42,909 nucleotides of DNA. Source: Micromonospora sicca. Lineage in GTDB: Bacteria > Actinomycetota > Actinomycetes > Mycobacteriales > Micromonosporaceae. The stretch covers positions 1 through 42,909 of the forward strand of contig NZ_QGKS01000494.1 of NCBI RefSeq assembly GCF_003172935.1. The letters run 5' to 3'. Of the stretch, positions 1 through 9,732 are shown in pieces. The translations under genes were made by a program, and so were the position numbers. The number at the start of each line of letters is the position of its first letter. Within the stretch, counting starts at the first letter, position 1. A model generated the notes under the pieces. The model saw nothing but the letters and a program-made list of their open reading frames with translations, had not been told where the DNA came from and did no database searches.

Positions 1-1
1 C

Positions 2-832
2 ACCGCCCCGGCCCAGTCCGGGCCGCCTGCCGGCCTTCCCGGCGCTCCCGCCGCCGGCGGCGGAGCCGCCGTGATCGACGTGACCGAGGAGACCTTCCAG
101 ACGGAGGTGCTGGAGCGTTCGCTCAGCACTCCTGTGGTGGTGGACTTCTGGGCCGAGTGGTGCGAGCCGTGCAAGCAGCTCTCCCCGGTGCTGGAGCGGC
201 TGGCCGCCGAGGGCGCCGGCGCGTGGGTGCTGGCCAAGGTGGACGTGGACGCCAACCCCCGGATCGCCCAGATGTTCCGGGTGCAGGGCATCCCGATGGT
301 CTACGCGGTGGTCGGCGGGCAGCCGATCGACGCCTTCTCCGGGGTGGTGCCGGAGGCCCAGCTCCGGCAGTGGATCTCCGCCGTGCTCAAGGCCGGTGGC
401 GTCACCGTGGCCGAGCCGGAGGACCCCCGCCTCGACGAGGCCGACGACGCGCTGATGAGCGGCGACCTGGACGCCGCCGAGCGGGCGTACAAGAAGATCC
501 TGGCGGAGTCGCCGGCGGACGCCGCGGCCGAGGCCGGGCTCGCCCAGGTCGGACTGGCCCGCCGGGTCGGCGGCGCCGACCCGCAGGCCGCGCTCACCGC
601 CGCCGAGGGCGCCCCCGACGACGTCGAGGCCCAGCTCCTCGCCGCCGACATCGAGGTGCTCAGCGGCCTGGCCGAGCAGGCCTACAAGCGGCTGGTCGGC
701 CTGGTCCGCCGGACCGCCGGTGACGAGCGGGAGAAGGTACGCCAGCACCTGGTCAGCCTGTTCACCATCGCCGGCCCGGAGGATCCCGCCGTGGCCTCGG
801 CCCGCCGGGCCCTGGCCAGCGCCCTGTTCTGA
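2..832 (+). CDS. Thioredoxin-like/TPR protein (CnoX/YbbN family), 5' end outside window
   Basis: The product has a thioredoxin fold followed by tetratricopeptide-like helices, the layout of the YbbN/CnoX holdase-type chaperones. Counted from the GTG at 71, the thioredoxin domain covers about residues 1-108 with the redox motif WCEPC at 30-34 and the cis-proline loop GIPMVYA. From about residue 120 Ala/Glu-rich helical repeats continue to the stop. The frame stays open from the GTG back to base 2 and encodes a Pro/Gly/Ala-rich linker, so the true start probably lies left of the window. The CXXC is intact, so disulfide or thiol chemistry is possible, unlike E. coli YbbN. A hairpin follows the stop. 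The family call is firm; the role in protecting proteins from oxidation is inferred. Confidence 0.85.
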   Translation, partial: TAPAQSGPPAGLPGAPAAGGGAAVIDVTEETFQTEVLERSLSTPVVVDFWAEWCEPCKQLSPVLERLAAEGAGAWVLAKVDVDANPRIAQMFRVQGIPMVYAVVGGQPIDAFSGVVPEAQLRQWISAVLKAGGVTVAEPEDPRLDEADDALMSGDLDAAERAYKKILAESPADAAAEAGLAQVGLARRVGGADPQAALTAAEGAPDDVEAQLLAADIEVLSGLAEQAYKRLVGLVRRTAGDEREKVRQHLVSLFTIAGPEDPAVASARRALASALF

Positions 833-849
833 GTTCGTAGCACGCCAGC

Positions 850-875
850 GCGGGCCGGCGTTCCGGCCGGCCCGC
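850..875 (+). terminator. Hairpin after the thioredoxin-TPR gene
   Basis: A perfect 9-bp stem GCGGGCCGG/CCGGCCCGC with an 8-nt loop lies 18 nt after the stop and 24 nt before the next gene. There is no T-run, as is usual for actinobacterial terminators. Termination is inferred. Confidence 0.5.
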
Positions 876-898
876 CCGACCACCGAGGACGGGAGCCC

Positions 899-2224
899 AT
901 GATGCGCCGGATCGCCGTCCTCGACGCGCCGACCAACCTGGGGTTGCGCCCACCCACCGCCACCTCCGTCCCCGGCTGCGCCAAGGCGCCCGGCGCACTG
1001 CGCGACCACGGCCTGCTCGCCCGGCTGCGGGCCCGGGACGCCGGCTGCCTCACCTCGCCCCGGTACGACCCCGGCGACTGGCGCCCCGGCGACGGCGTCT
1101 GCCACGCCTCGGAGATCTCCGGGTACTCGGTGGCACTCGCCGACCGGATCGGCGCGATCATCGACCGGGGGGAGTTCCCGCTGGTGCTCGGCGGCGACTG
1201 CTCGGTGCTGCTCGGTTCCGCGCTGGCCATGCATCGGCTCGGCGAGGCGGTCGGCGGCCGGATCGGGCTGGTCTTCGTGGACGGGCACTCGGACTTCCGG
1301 CACCCCGGCAACGCCTCCTACGTGGGGGCCGCGGCGGGGGAGGACCTCGCTCTGGTCACCGGCCGGGGGCAGGCCGACCTGGCCGCCATCGAGGGACGCC
1401 GCCCCTACTTCCGGGACATCGACGTGGTGGTCCTCGGCATCCGGGCGCAGGACGAATATCGCCTGGACCTCCAGGCCGCCGGGATCACCACCCGGCCGGT
1501 GCCGGCGCTGCGCGCCCAGGGCGCCGCGCGGACCGCGCAGTGGGCACACGAGCAGCTCGCCGACTGCGCCGGCTACTGGGTGCACATCGACGTGGACGTG
1601 CTCGACCCGGCGGTGATGCCGGCGGTGGACGCCCCGGACCCGGGCGGCATCGCCTTCGCCGAGCTGGAGATCCTGCTCGCCGGCCTCGTCGACACCCCGC
1701 ACTGCCTCGGCGTCGAGCTGACCGTCTTCGACCCGGACTACGATCCCGACGGCTCGTACGCGGCGGAGATCGTCAACACCGTGGTGTCCGGGTTGGCGCC
1801 GGTCTCCGCGCCGGCCGCGATGCCGCCGCGGCTGCTGCCGGCCACCCCGGCGCCACCGTCCCCGAGGCGGGGCAACGGGCGTCCCCAGCCGAGCCGGCCG
1901 GTGGCCCCGGCACCGGTGGTCACGCCGGCTCCCGCGGTGGCGGTCGAGCCGATCGGTCCGGTCGCCGAGGAGGCCACGTCCACGGACGACGCCCCGCCGA
2001 TCCAGTCGGCCGGTCCGGAGCCGGTGGGGCCGCGGGCCTCGGCGGGGCCCGGGCTGCTACGCCGCGTCGCCCCGCCCGAGGAGGAGGTCGTCGCGGGCCG
2101 GGAACCGGTGGAACCGCCCGCCTCGGCCGGGCCCGTGCCGGTGCGCCGGACGTCGCCCGAGGCGGAGCCCGCGTCCGAGCCGGGCGACGACGCTTCCCCC
2201 GGGCCCAGCGCCGGGATCGCCTGA
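899..2224 (+). CDS. Arginase/agmatinase-family ureohydrolase with long disordered tail
   Basis: A ureohydrolase-fold enzyme, expected to hydrolyse a guanidino compound with a binuclear Mn centre; the substrate is unknown. Metal motifs in order are GGDCS (98-102), DGHSD (128-132) and DVDVLDP (231-237), then ELTVFDPDYD (273-282). Arginases normally read GGDHS at the first site; here residue 101 is Cys instead of the His ligand, which makes classical arginase activity less certain. Catalytic domains of this family are about 300 residues, and residues 303-441 form an extra Pro/Ala/Glu-rich low-complexity tail with short near-repeats (GPEPVGPRASAGPG-like). The start is the first of two tandem ATGs, preceded by a GGGAG-type ribosome site. 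It is likely monocistronic. A formiminoglutamase-like or other guanidino hydrolase is possible. Confidence 0.82.
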   Translation: MMRRIAVLDAPTNLGLRPPTATSVPGCAKAPGALRDHGLLARLRARDAGCLTSPRYDPGDWRPGDGVCHASEISGYSVALADRIGAIIDRGEFPLVLGGDCSVLLGSALAMHRLGEAVGGRIGLVFVDGHSDFRHPGNASYVGAAAGEDLALVTGRGQADLAAIEGRRPYFRDIDVVVLGIRAQDEYRLDLQAAGITTRPVPALRAQGAARTAQWAHEQLADCAGYWVHIDVDVLDPAVMPAVDAPDPGGIAFAELEILLAGLVDTPHCLGVELTVFDPDYDPDGSYAAEIVNTVVSGLAPVSAPAAMPPRLLPATPAPPSPRRGNGRPQPSRPVAPAPVVTPAPAVAVEPIGPVAEEATSTDDAPPIQSAGPEPVGPRASAGPGLLRRVAPPEEEVVAGREPVEPPASAGPVPVRRTSPEAEPASEPGDDASPGPSAGIA

Positions 2225-2317
2225 CCCGACCCACGCCGCGCGGAGCCCGGTTACTCGGTCAGCGGTCCCTGCCTGCGTCGGCAGGTTCCGGTGCACGAAC
2301 CAGTGCCCGCCGGACCT

Positions 2318-2346
2318 GGTGGCCTCGGCGGGGAACCGAGGCCACC
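2318..2346 (-). terminator. Terminator of the penicillin-binding protein gene
   Basis: A perfect 11-bp inverted repeat GGTGGCCTCGG/CCGAGGCCACC with a 7-nt loop begins 5 nt after the stop of the minus-strand PBP gene. It could also stop transcripts from the converging ureohydrolase gene. Confidence 0.7.
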
Positions 2347-2351
2347 GACGG

Positions 2352-4319
2352 TCAGCGGGCGGCGATGCCGCGGAGGAAACGCTCGCTGATCGGCACGGCG
2401 CTGTCCGTGCTCGACCCGCCCTGCTCGACGAAGACCGCGAACGCGACATCCCCCTGCCAACCGACGAACCAGGCGTGGGTGTGCGCCGGGTTGTTGTCGT
2501 ACTCGGCGGTGCCGGTCTTGCCGTACACCGGCTCGCCGGGAACGTCGGCGAGGGCCTTGGCCGTCCCGGCGGTGACCACCGCGCGCAGCATCGTCTTCAG
2601 CGCCGCCACGGACTCCGCCTTGAGGGCCGGACCCGCCGGGGCGGGCTGCTGCGCCGCCGGGTCCAGCACCAGCTTCGGCTGCTCCCAGTGGCCCCGGGCC
2701 ACGGCGGCGGTCGCGCCGGCCATCGCGAGCGGGCTGACCACGGTGGTGCCCTGGCCGATCGCCGCGGCGGCCTGCTCCGTGGCGGAGCCGCCGGTGGAGA
2801 CCTTGCCGGTGAAGACGTCCGCGCCCAGGTCCCACTTCGCCTCCAGGCCGAGGGTACGGCCGGTGGTGGCGAGCCCGTCCGGGCCCAGCTTCGGGGCCAG
2901 CGAGGTGAAGGCGGTGTTGCAGGACTTCGCGAAGTCGGTGCTGAACGGCACCGCCCCCAGCTCGAAATTGTCGGAGTTCTTGAACGGGCGGCCGTCCACC
3001 ACGAACGTCTTCGGGCAGGCGACCGTCGCCTGCGGGGTCACCGCCCCCCGGTCCAGCAGGGCGAGCGCGCTGACCGTCTTGAACGTCGAGCCGGGCGGCA
3101 CCTGGGCGGTGAAGGCGAGATTCTCCCCGGCCGGACCGGGCCCGTTGGCGGCGGCGAGCACCGCGCCGTCGCTGATCCGGAGCGCCACCAGGGCCGACCG
3201 CCGCTTCTCCCCGCGCAGCGCCGCGTCGGCGGCGTTCTGGGTGGCCACGTCCAGGGTGGTCTTCAGCGGCTGGCCGGTCTTCGGCTCGCTGCGGAACACC
3301 TCCGGGCCGGTCGTCATCCCCCGCTCCCCGGGCTTGGGCCGCTCGATGACGACGGTGAGCCCCGGAACCCCGCGCAGGCGGTCGTCGTACCGGCCCTGGA
3401 GGCCGCCGTGGCCGACCAGGTCGCCGGCGACGTACTTGTCGGGGTGCGCCTTCAGGTCGTCGGCCTGCGCCGCGTCGACCGAGCCGAGCAGCGCGCGGGC
3501 GAACTCCCGGGTCGGTGCCAGGTCCAGCGTGTCGGTCGGGAACTTGGTGCCCGGCAGGTCGTAGATCCGCGGCTTGATCTGCCGGTACGCCTCCTCGCGC
3601 AGGGTCACCACCTCGACCAGGGCGGTCGGCTCGGCCTCGGCGAGGCGTTTCGGCAGATCGGACAGGTCGACCGGCGGCACCAGCGCGGGCCGGATCGCCT
3701 TGAACGCGGCGTCGAGCTGCCGCACCAGCTTCGGCACGTCGGTGACCTCGCCGGGCTGCACGCCGACCCGGACCACCCGCCGGGGCGCCACGATCGGGGC
3801 GCCGGCGCCGTCCAGCACCGCGGCCCGGCGCGCGGCGTCCCGGCGCAGGGCCAGCCGGTCGCCCTCCTCCAGTTGCTCCTGGACCAGCGTGGGCTCCCAG
3901 ATCACCTGCCACTGGTCGTCGCCGCCGCGCTTGAGGCGTACCGGCCGGTCGTACGCCCAACGGGTCTGCCCCGGCAGCGTCCAGACGACCTCCACCTGGG
4001 CGGTCGCGGTGTCCGCGGTGACCTTGACGTCGCCCTTGCGCTTCACCGCCGGCGGGGTGTCCACCAGTTCCCCGGAGAGCGCCCGGATCTGCTTGGTCAC
4101 CTCGGCCGCCGGCACCCGGGCGCCGGTCGCGTCGATGAAGCCGACCGTGTGCAGGTCGCCGGAGCGCCAGCCGGCCAGGAACGCGTCGACGCTGCGCTCC
4201 GGGCCGTCCTCGGCCGAGCACCCGGCCAGCGCGCCGGCGGCGAGCACGGCGGCGGTCACCGCCGCGAAGACGGGTCGGAGCTGTGATCGGCGGCGACCAA
4301 CGGGGTACGACACGAGCAT
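2352..4319 (-). CDS. Penicillin-binding lipoprotein, D,D-transpeptidase (PbpLipo-like)
   Basis: A class B-type peptidoglycan transpeptidase anchored outside the membrane as a lipoprotein. From the chosen ATG there is a short basic region, a hydrophobic stretch and lipobox LAGC with the lipidated Cys34. An NTF2/MecA-N-like domain follows (about 40-150), then a PBP dimerisation domain (about 150-340) and the transpeptidase domain. Catalytic motifs are complete: STFK with Ser411, SCN at 466-468, KTG at 601-603. This order matches mycobacterial PbpLipo (Rv2864c). The start at 4319 is preferred over upstream in-frame codons because GGAGGG lies 8 nt before it and the signal peptide starts there. 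A TAGCGT -10-like box lies about 30 nt upstream. It is single-copy here with no cell-division neighbours. Confidence 0.92.
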   Translation of the reverse strand: MLVSYPVGRRRSQLRPVFAAVTAAVLAAGALAGCSAEDGPERSVDAFLAGWRSGDLHTVGFIDATGARVPAAEVTKQIRALSGELVDTPPAVKRKGDVKVTADTATAQVEVVWTLPGQTRWAYDRPVRLKRGGDDQWQVIWEPTLVQEQLEEGDRLALRRDAARRAAVLDGAGAPIVAPRRVVRVGVQPGEVTDVPKLVRQLDAAFKAIRPALVPPVDLSDLPKRLAEAEPTALVEVVTLREEAYRQIKPRIYDLPGTKFPTDTLDLAPTREFARALLGSVDAAQADDLKAHPDKYVAGDLVGHGGLQGRYDDRLRGVPGLTVVIERPKPGERGMTTGPEVFRSEPKTGQPLKTTLDVATQNAADAALRGEKRRSALVALRISDGAVLAAANGPGPAGENLAFTAQVPPGSTFKTVSALALLDRGAVTPQATVACPKTFVVDGRPFKNSDNFELGAVPFSTDFAKSCNTAFTSLAPKLGPDGLATTGRTLGLEAKWDLGADVFTGKVSTGGSATEQAAAAIGQGTTVVSPLAMAGATAAVARGHWEQPKLVLDPAAQQPAPAGPALKAESVAALKTMLRAVVTAGTAKALADVPGEPVYGKTGTAEYDNNPAHTHAWFVGWQGDVAFAVFVEQGGSSTDSAVPISERFLRGIAAR

Positions 4320-4731
4320 GAAGCTGTCCCTCCGGTACGAAACTGCCCTGCACGCTAGTACGGGCCGCGCTCCGCCACTGCCCCGCCACCGCTCCGACGT
4401 GCGGAAAGACGCGCTGTGGCAGTGTGATGAACATCGCGAGCCGGGGTACTCCGCGACCGGCCGACCACGTACCCGCAACGGGTGAAAGGACAGAGTCCCG
4501 AACCGGACGTCCGGCCGGTGGTCCGCCGACGAACGGGCAGAGCGGCAGGCCTAGGCTGGGCGGCAGAGTGACCCACAACGCGGTGGGTCGAGGGGAGTGG
4601 CACCGATGGACCGGCGTCCGGCGATCAAACCGGGACCCGACCTCCGGCAGGCTGACACCGGCCGGGACGACAGCTTCGATTCGGCGACCGACGGGGATGG
4701 TTTCGGCCGTCTCGACACAGGAGTGACCGGA
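4320..4731. other. Divergent intergenic region between PBP and glutamate dehydrogenase genes
   Basis: About 410 bp separate the two outward-facing genes if the dehydrogenase starts at 4732. A TACTAGCGT box reading leftward (4352-4360) and TAGGCT reading rightward (4552-4557) resemble actinobacterial -10 elements; convincing -35 boxes are not visible. The part from 4606 to 4731 is open in frame with the dehydrogenase, but its codons end in A or T far more often than the gene body. No RNA gene or operator was recognised. Confidence 0.45.
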
Positions 4732-7700
4732 ATGACCGGTTCGAGCGTCGACACCCTCTACGACCTGGGCCTGCCGGCGCGGGCGCTGGGCGACGACGTG
4801 GAGGACGCCGAGTTCGACGAACCGGTACCGAACGCCGAGCGCCTGGTGGCCCAGGCGGTCGCCCTCGCCGGGGACGACCACGACGCGGCGACGCTGGTCG
4901 GCCGGTTCTGGCGGTTCGCGCCGGACGAGGAGCTGATCGGCTTCACTGCCGAGGAGATGCTCGACGCGGCCCGGGCGCACCGGGACCTGGCCCAGCAGCG
5001 GGTTCCCGGCGAGTTGAAGCTGCGCATCCACGAGCCGGACGCCGAACAGCACCACACCGTCATCGAGATCGTCACCGACGACATGCCGTTCCTGGTCGAC
5101 TCGGTGACCGCCCTGCTCAACTCGCACCACCTCGACGTGCACCTGCTGGTCCACCCGCTGGTGGTGGTCCGCCGGGAGCCGCTCGGCCGGTTGACCGAGG
5201 TGTCGGCCGACGTCGAGCCGGACGACGCGATCGCCGGCGACCTGGTCGAGAGCTGGATGCGGATCGAGATCGACCCGGTGCGCGACGCGGCCGAGCGGGA
5301 GAAGCTCCGCCGGGAGTTGCAGCGGGTGCTCACCGACGTCCGGGAGGCCGTGGAGGACTGGCCCAAGATGCGGCAGCGGGCCCTCGCGCTCGCCGACGAG
5401 CTGGCCGCCGCCCGGACCTCCGACAGCCGGCCGCCGGTGCCGGAGAAGGACATCACCGACTCGGTGGAGCTGCTGCGCTGGCTGGCGCACGACCACTTCA
5501 CCTTCCTCGGGTACCGCGAGTACCGGCTGGTCGACACCGACGGCGGGGAGGGCGGGCAGGCGCTGGAGGCCGTGCTCGGGACCGGGCTGGGCATCCTGCG
5601 CTCCGACTCGCCGGAGGCCCGGGCGCTGTCGTCGATGACTCCCGAGGCGCACGAGAAGGTGCTGGAGAAGCGCCTGCTGATCATCACGAAGGCCAACTCG
5701 CGGGCCACCGTGCACCGCTCGGCCTACCTGGACTACATCGGCTTCAAGATCTTCAACGACGCCGGCGAGGTGGTCGGGGAGCGGCGCTTCCTGGGTCTCT
5801 TCTCCACCGCGGCGTACCGGACCAGCGTCCGCGAGCTGCCGGTGGTCCGCCGCAAGGTCGCCGAGGTGCTCGACCGCTCCGGGCTGAGCCAGCGCAGCCA
5901 CTCCGGCAAGGACCTGCTGCAGATCCTGGAGACCTACCCGCGCGACGAGCTGTTCCAGATCAAGACCGACGACCTGTACCACGCGGTGATCGGCGTGCTG
6001 CGGATGGCCGGCCGCCGGCAGCTGCGGGTCTTCCTGCGCCGGGACGGGTACGGGCGGTTCATCTCCTGCCTGATCTACCTGCCCCGGGACCGGTTCACCA
6101 CCCAGAACCGGCTCCGCATGCAGGACATCCTGCTGCGCGAGCTGAACGGCGTCGGGGTGGACTACACCACCCGGGTCACCGAGTCGATGCTCGCCCGGGT
6201 GCACTTCATCGTCCGGACCGACCCGACCAACCCGCCCGGGGACATCGACGCCGACCTGCTCGCCGAGGAGCTGGCCGACGCGACCCGGCTCTGGGACGAC
6301 GACTACCGGCTGGTGCTGGAGCGCAAGCTCGGCGACGAGCAGGCCAAGCACCTGTTCAGCCGGTACGCCGACGCGTTCCCGGAGGGCTACAAGGACGGGC
6401 ACACGCCGTACGAGGCGATGAAGGACCTGGCCAAGCTCGAGCTGCTGGAGGAGCCCGGCCAGCTCGAGATGCACCTGTTCCGCAAGCAGCTCGCGCCGCG
6501 GCCGGGGCGGCCGGGCGGGGACGTCGACGAGACGATGGACGTCCGGTTCAAGGTCTACCGGTACGGCGAGCCGATGATGCTCTCCGCCGTGCTGCCGGTG
6601 CTGCACTCGCTCGGCGTCCGGGTGGTCGACGAGCACCCGTACGAGGTGGACCGGATCGACGGTCGGGTCTTCCTCTACGACTTCGGGCTCCGCCTGCCCG
6701 AGGCGCACCAGGAGCTGGCCGAGGTCCGCCCGCACGTGGAGAACGCCTTCGCGGCCGCCTGGCGGGGCGAGGCCGAGGTGGACGGCTTCAACGAGCTGGT
6801 GCTCCGCGCCGGGCTCACCTGGCGGCAGGTGGTGGTGCTGCGGGCGTACGCGAAGTACCTGCGCCAGGCCGGCACCGTCTTCTCCCAGGAGTACATGGAG
6901 CAGACCTTCATCGCGTACCCGCGGATCACCGAGCTGCTGGTGGAGCTCTTCGAGGCCCGGTTCGCCCCGGGCGCGACCACCCTGGACGAGCGGCGGCAGC
7001 GCGGCGACGAGCTGGTCACCGCGATCGGCGCGGCGCTGGACGACGTGGCCAGCCTGGACCAGGATCGCATCCTGCGGTCGTACCTGACGCTGATTCAGGC
7101 GACCCTGCGGACCAGCTTCTACCAGAAGCCGGCCGGCGGGCGGCCCAAGTCGTACGTGGCGTTCAAGCTGGACCCGCAGGCCATACCGGACCTGCCGGCG
7201 CCGCGGCCGAAGTTCGAGATCTTCGTCTACTCGCCGCGCTTCGAGGGCGTGCACCTGCGGTTCGGGCCGGTGGCCCGGGGCGGGCTGCGCTGGTCGGACC
7301 GGCGGGAGGACTTCCGCACCGAGGTGCTGGGTCTGGTCAAGGCGCAGATGGTGAAGAACACCGTGATCGTGCCGGTGGGCGCCAAGGGCGGCTTCGTGCT
7401 GAAGCAGAAGCCGGGCGACCGGGACGAGGCGGTGGTCTGCTACAAGGAGTTCGTCGGCGCGATGCTGGACGTCACCGACAACATCGTCGGCGGCGAGATC
7501 GTCCCGCCCGACGACGTGGTCCGGCACGACGCGGACGACCCGTACCTGGTGGTGGCGGCCGACAAGGGCACGGCGACCTTCTCCGACATCGCCAACGAGA
7601 TCTCCACCGCGCACAACTTCTGGTTGGGCGACGCGTTCGCCTCCGGCGGCTCCGCCGGGTACGACCACAAGAAGATGGGCATCACCGCCCGGGGCGCGTG

Positions 7701-9663
7701 GGAGTCGGTGAAGCGGCACTTCCGCGAGCTGGGCCACGACACCCAGACCGAGGACTTCACCGTGGTCGGCGTCGGCGACATGTCCGGCGACGTGTTCGGC
7801 AACGGGATGCTGCTGTCGGAGCACATCCGGCTGGTGGCCGCCTTCGACCACCGGCACATCTTCCTCGACCCGGATCCCAACGCCGCCACCTCGTACGCCG
7901 AGCGGAAGCGGCTGTTCGACCTGCCCCGTTCGTCCTGGGAGGACTACAACCCGGAGCTGATCTCGGCCGGCGGCGGCGTCTACTCGCGGACCGCCAAGTC
8001 GATCCCGGTCAGCCCGCAGGTGCGCGCGGTGCTCGGCCTCGACGACGACGTCAACCAACTGTCGCCGCAGGAGCTGATGCGCGCCATCCTCACCGCGCCG
8101 GTCGACCTGTTCTGGAACGGCGGCATCGGCACCTACGTGAAGGCGTCCAGCCAGACCAACACCGAGGTGGGCGACAAGTCCAACGACGCGATCCGGGTGG
8201 ACGGCAAGAGCCTGCGCTGCCGGGTGGTCGGTGAGGGCGGCAACCTGGGCTTCACCCAGCACGGCCGGATCGAGTACGCGCAGAACGGCGGCCGGATCTA
8301 CACCGACTTCATCGACAACGCGGCCGGGGTGGACACCTCGGACCACGAGGTGAACATCAAGATCCTGCTCAACACGGCGGTCGCCGACGGCGAGCTGACC
8401 ATGGAGGCGCGGGACGGGCTGCTGGCCGAGATGACCGACGAGGTCGCCGAGCTGGTGCTGCGGGACAACTACGACCAGGCCCGGGCGATCAACAACGCCC
8501 AGGCGCAGGCCGCCTCGCTGCTCCCGGTGCACCGGCGGATGCTCAACGAGCTGGAGCGGTCCGGCCAGCTCGACCGCGCGCTGGAGGCGCTCCCGCCGGA
8601 CGAGGAACTGGCCGTCCGGACCGAGGACGGCTTGACCGCGCCGGAGTTCGCGGTGCTGCTGGCGTACGTCAAGATCGTGCTGGAACGCGAGATTGTGGCC
8701 GACGGGCTGGCCGACGAGGAGTGGACGACCGATGTCCTGGTCAACTACTTCCCGACCCCGTTGCGCGAGCGGTTCGCCGACCGGATGGGCCGGCACCGGC
8801 TGCGCCGGGACATCGTCACCACCGTGCTGGTCAACGAGGCGATCAACCGGGGCGGCATCTCGTTCGTCTTCCGGGTGGTCGAGGAGACGGCCGCCTCGGC
8901 GGCGGACGTGCTCCGGGCGTACGTGGTGGTGCGCGAGGTGTTCGGCCTGGGTGCGCTCTGGGACGCGGTGGAGGCCCTGGACAACAAGGTCTCGCCCGAG
9001 CTGCAGACCAGCGTCTACCTGGACACCCGGCGGCTGCTCGACCGGGCGGTGCGCTGGCTGGTCAGCAACCGGCGCTCGCCCATCGACGTGCCGGGGGAGA
9101 TCGACCGGCTGCGGGACGGGGTCGCCCGGCTGCTGCCCGGCCTGGAGAACCTCTTCTACGGCAGCGAGCGCGAGGCCATCGCGGCGCACATGGACTCGCT
9201 GACCTCGCGGGGGCTGCCCCGCGAGCTGGCGGAGCAGGCGACCCGGCTGATGTACAGCTTCGGCCTGCTCGACGTCGTGGAGACCGCCCGGTCCGCCGGC
9301 CGGGACGTGGGCGAGGTGGCCTCGGTCTACTTCGTCCTCTCCGACCGGTTCCGGGTGGACGCCCTGCTGTCGAAGATCTCGCTACTGCCGCGGGAGGACC
9401 GCTGGCAGACGCTGGCCCGGATGGCGCTGCGCTACGACCTGTACGCCGCGCTGGCCGCGCTCACCGCGGAGGTCCTCGGATCCACCCCGGACACCCTCCC
9501 GCCACAGGAGCGGGTGCAGGAGTGGGAGCAGGCGAACGCCACCTCGATCCACCGGGCGCACCGGGCGATGGGGGAGTTCGACGAGTCCCGGGCCGACCTG
9601 TCCGCCCTGTCGGTGCTGCTGCGGCAGATCCGTACTCTGGTGCGGACCTCGGCCGCCGCCTGA
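4732..9663 (+). CDS. gdhB: NAD-specific glutamate dehydrogenase, large (GDH-180/GdhB class)
   Basis: Oxidises glutamate to 2-oxoglutarate and ammonium with NAD; a cytosolic catabolic enzyme of about 1640 residues, the size typical of the 180-kDa class known from Streptomyces. The N-terminal half holds ACT-like regulatory segments beginning near TDDMPFLVDSVTALL. The catalytic core lies near the middle, with GPVARGGLRWSDRR and PVGAKGGFVLK (lysine-containing substrate pocket), and then the dinucleotide-binding part with VGDMSGDVFGNGM and FWNGGIGTYVK. A helical C-terminal region follows. ATG 4732 is preferred: AGGAG sits 8 nt upstream and codon bias becomes normal there. ATG 4606, after AGGGGA, is the alternative and would add 42 residues. 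The gene appears monocistronic and ends at a strong hairpin. Confidence 0.95.
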   Translation: MTGSSVDTLYDLGLPARALGDDVEDAEFDEPVPNAERLVAQAVALAGDDHDAATLVGRFWRFAPDEELIGFTAEEMLDAARAHRDLAQQRVPGELKLRIHEPDAEQHHTVIEIVTDDMPFLVDSVTALLNSHHLDVHLLVHPLVVVRREPLGRLTEVSADVEPDDAIAGDLVESWMRIEIDPVRDAAEREKLRRELQRVLTDVREAVEDWPKMRQRALALADELAAARTSDSRPPVPEKDITDSVELLRWLAHDHFTFLGYREYRLVDTDGGEGGQALEAVLGTGLGILRSDSPEARALSSMTPEAHEKVLEKRLLIITKANSRATVHRSAYLDYIGFKIFNDAGEVVGERRFLGLFSTAAYRTSVRELPVVRRKVAEVLDRSGLSQRSHSGKDLLQILETYPRDELFQIKTDDLYHAVIGVLRMAGRRQLRVFLRRDGYGRFISCLIYLPRDRFTTQNRLRMQDILLRELNGVGVDYTTRVTESMLARVHFIVRTDPTNPPGDIDADLLAEELADATRLWDDDYRLVLERKLGDEQAKHLFSRYADAFPEGYKDGHTPYEAMKDLAKLELLEEPGQLEMHLFRKQLAPRPGRPGGDVDETMDVRFKVYRYGEPMMLSAVLPVLHSLGVRVVDEHPYEVDRIDGRVFLYDFGLRLPEAHQELAEVRPHVENAFAAAWRGEAEVDGFNELVLRAGLTWRQVVVLRAYAKYLRQAGTVFSQEYMEQTFIAYPRITELLVELFEARFAPGATTLDERRQRGDELVTAIGAALDDVASLDQDRILRSYLTLIQATLRTSFYQKPAGGRPKSYVAFKLDPQAIPDLPAPRPKFEIFVYSPRFEGVHLRFGPVARGGLRWSDRREDFRTEVLGLVKAQMVKNTVIVPVGAKGGFVLKQKPGDRDEAVVCYKEFVGAMLDVTDNIVGGEIVPPDDVVRHDADDPYLVVAADKGTATFSDIANEISTAHNFWLGDAFASGGSAGYDHKKMGITARGAWESVKRHFRELGHDTQTEDFTVVGVGDMSGDVFGNGMLLSEHIRLVAAFDHRHIFLDPDPNAATSYAERKRLFDLPRSSWEDYNPELISAGGGVYSRTAKSIPVSPQVRAVLGLDDDVNQLSPQELMRAILTAPVDLFWNGGIGTYVKASSQTNTEVGDKSNDAIRVDGKSLRCRVVGEGGNLGFTQHGRIEYAQNGGRIYTDFIDNAAGVDTSDHEVNIKILLNTAVADGELTMEARDGLLAEMTDEVAELVLRDNYDQARAINNAQAQAASLLPVHRRMLNELERSGQLDRALEALPPDEELAVRTEDGLTAPEFAVLLAYVKIVLEREIVADGLADEEWTTDVLVNYFPTPLRERFADRMGRHRLRRDIVTTVLVNEAINRGGISFVFRVVEETAASAADVLRAYVVVREVFGLGALWDAVEALDNKVSPELQTSVYLDTRRLLDRAVRWLVSNRRSPIDVPGEIDRLRDGVARLLPGLENLFYGSEREAIAAHMDSLTSRGLPRELAEQATRLMYSFGLLDVVETARSAGRDVGEVASVYFVLSDRFRVDALLSKISLLPREDRWQTLARMALRYDLYAALAALTAEVLGSTPDTLPPQERVQEWEQANATSIHRAHRAMGEFDESRADLSALSVLLRQIRTLVRTSAAA

Positions 9664-9672
9664 CCCGGACAT

Positions 9673-9725
9673 GCCCCGGCGCGGTCCGGTCGGTCGGTCA
9701 CCCGACCACCGGGCCGCGCCGGGGC
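9673..9725. terminator. Bidirectional terminator between converging genes
   Basis: A perfect 12-bp stem GCCCCGGCGCGG/CCGCGCCGGGGC continues inward with a further six pairs (one G-T). It fills the gap between the dehydrogenase stop and the end of the converging sortase gene, so it probably serves both. Confidence 0.75.
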
Positions 9726-9732
9726 GTCCGCG

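Noticed and set aside
2251..9189. A 2312-codon open frame on the minus strand across the dehydrogenase gene
   Set aside because: It is an antisense effect of high-GC codon bias: its product is monotonous His/Val/Asp/Arg/Gln-rich sequence with no domain, and it lies opposite genes with clear catalytic motifs.
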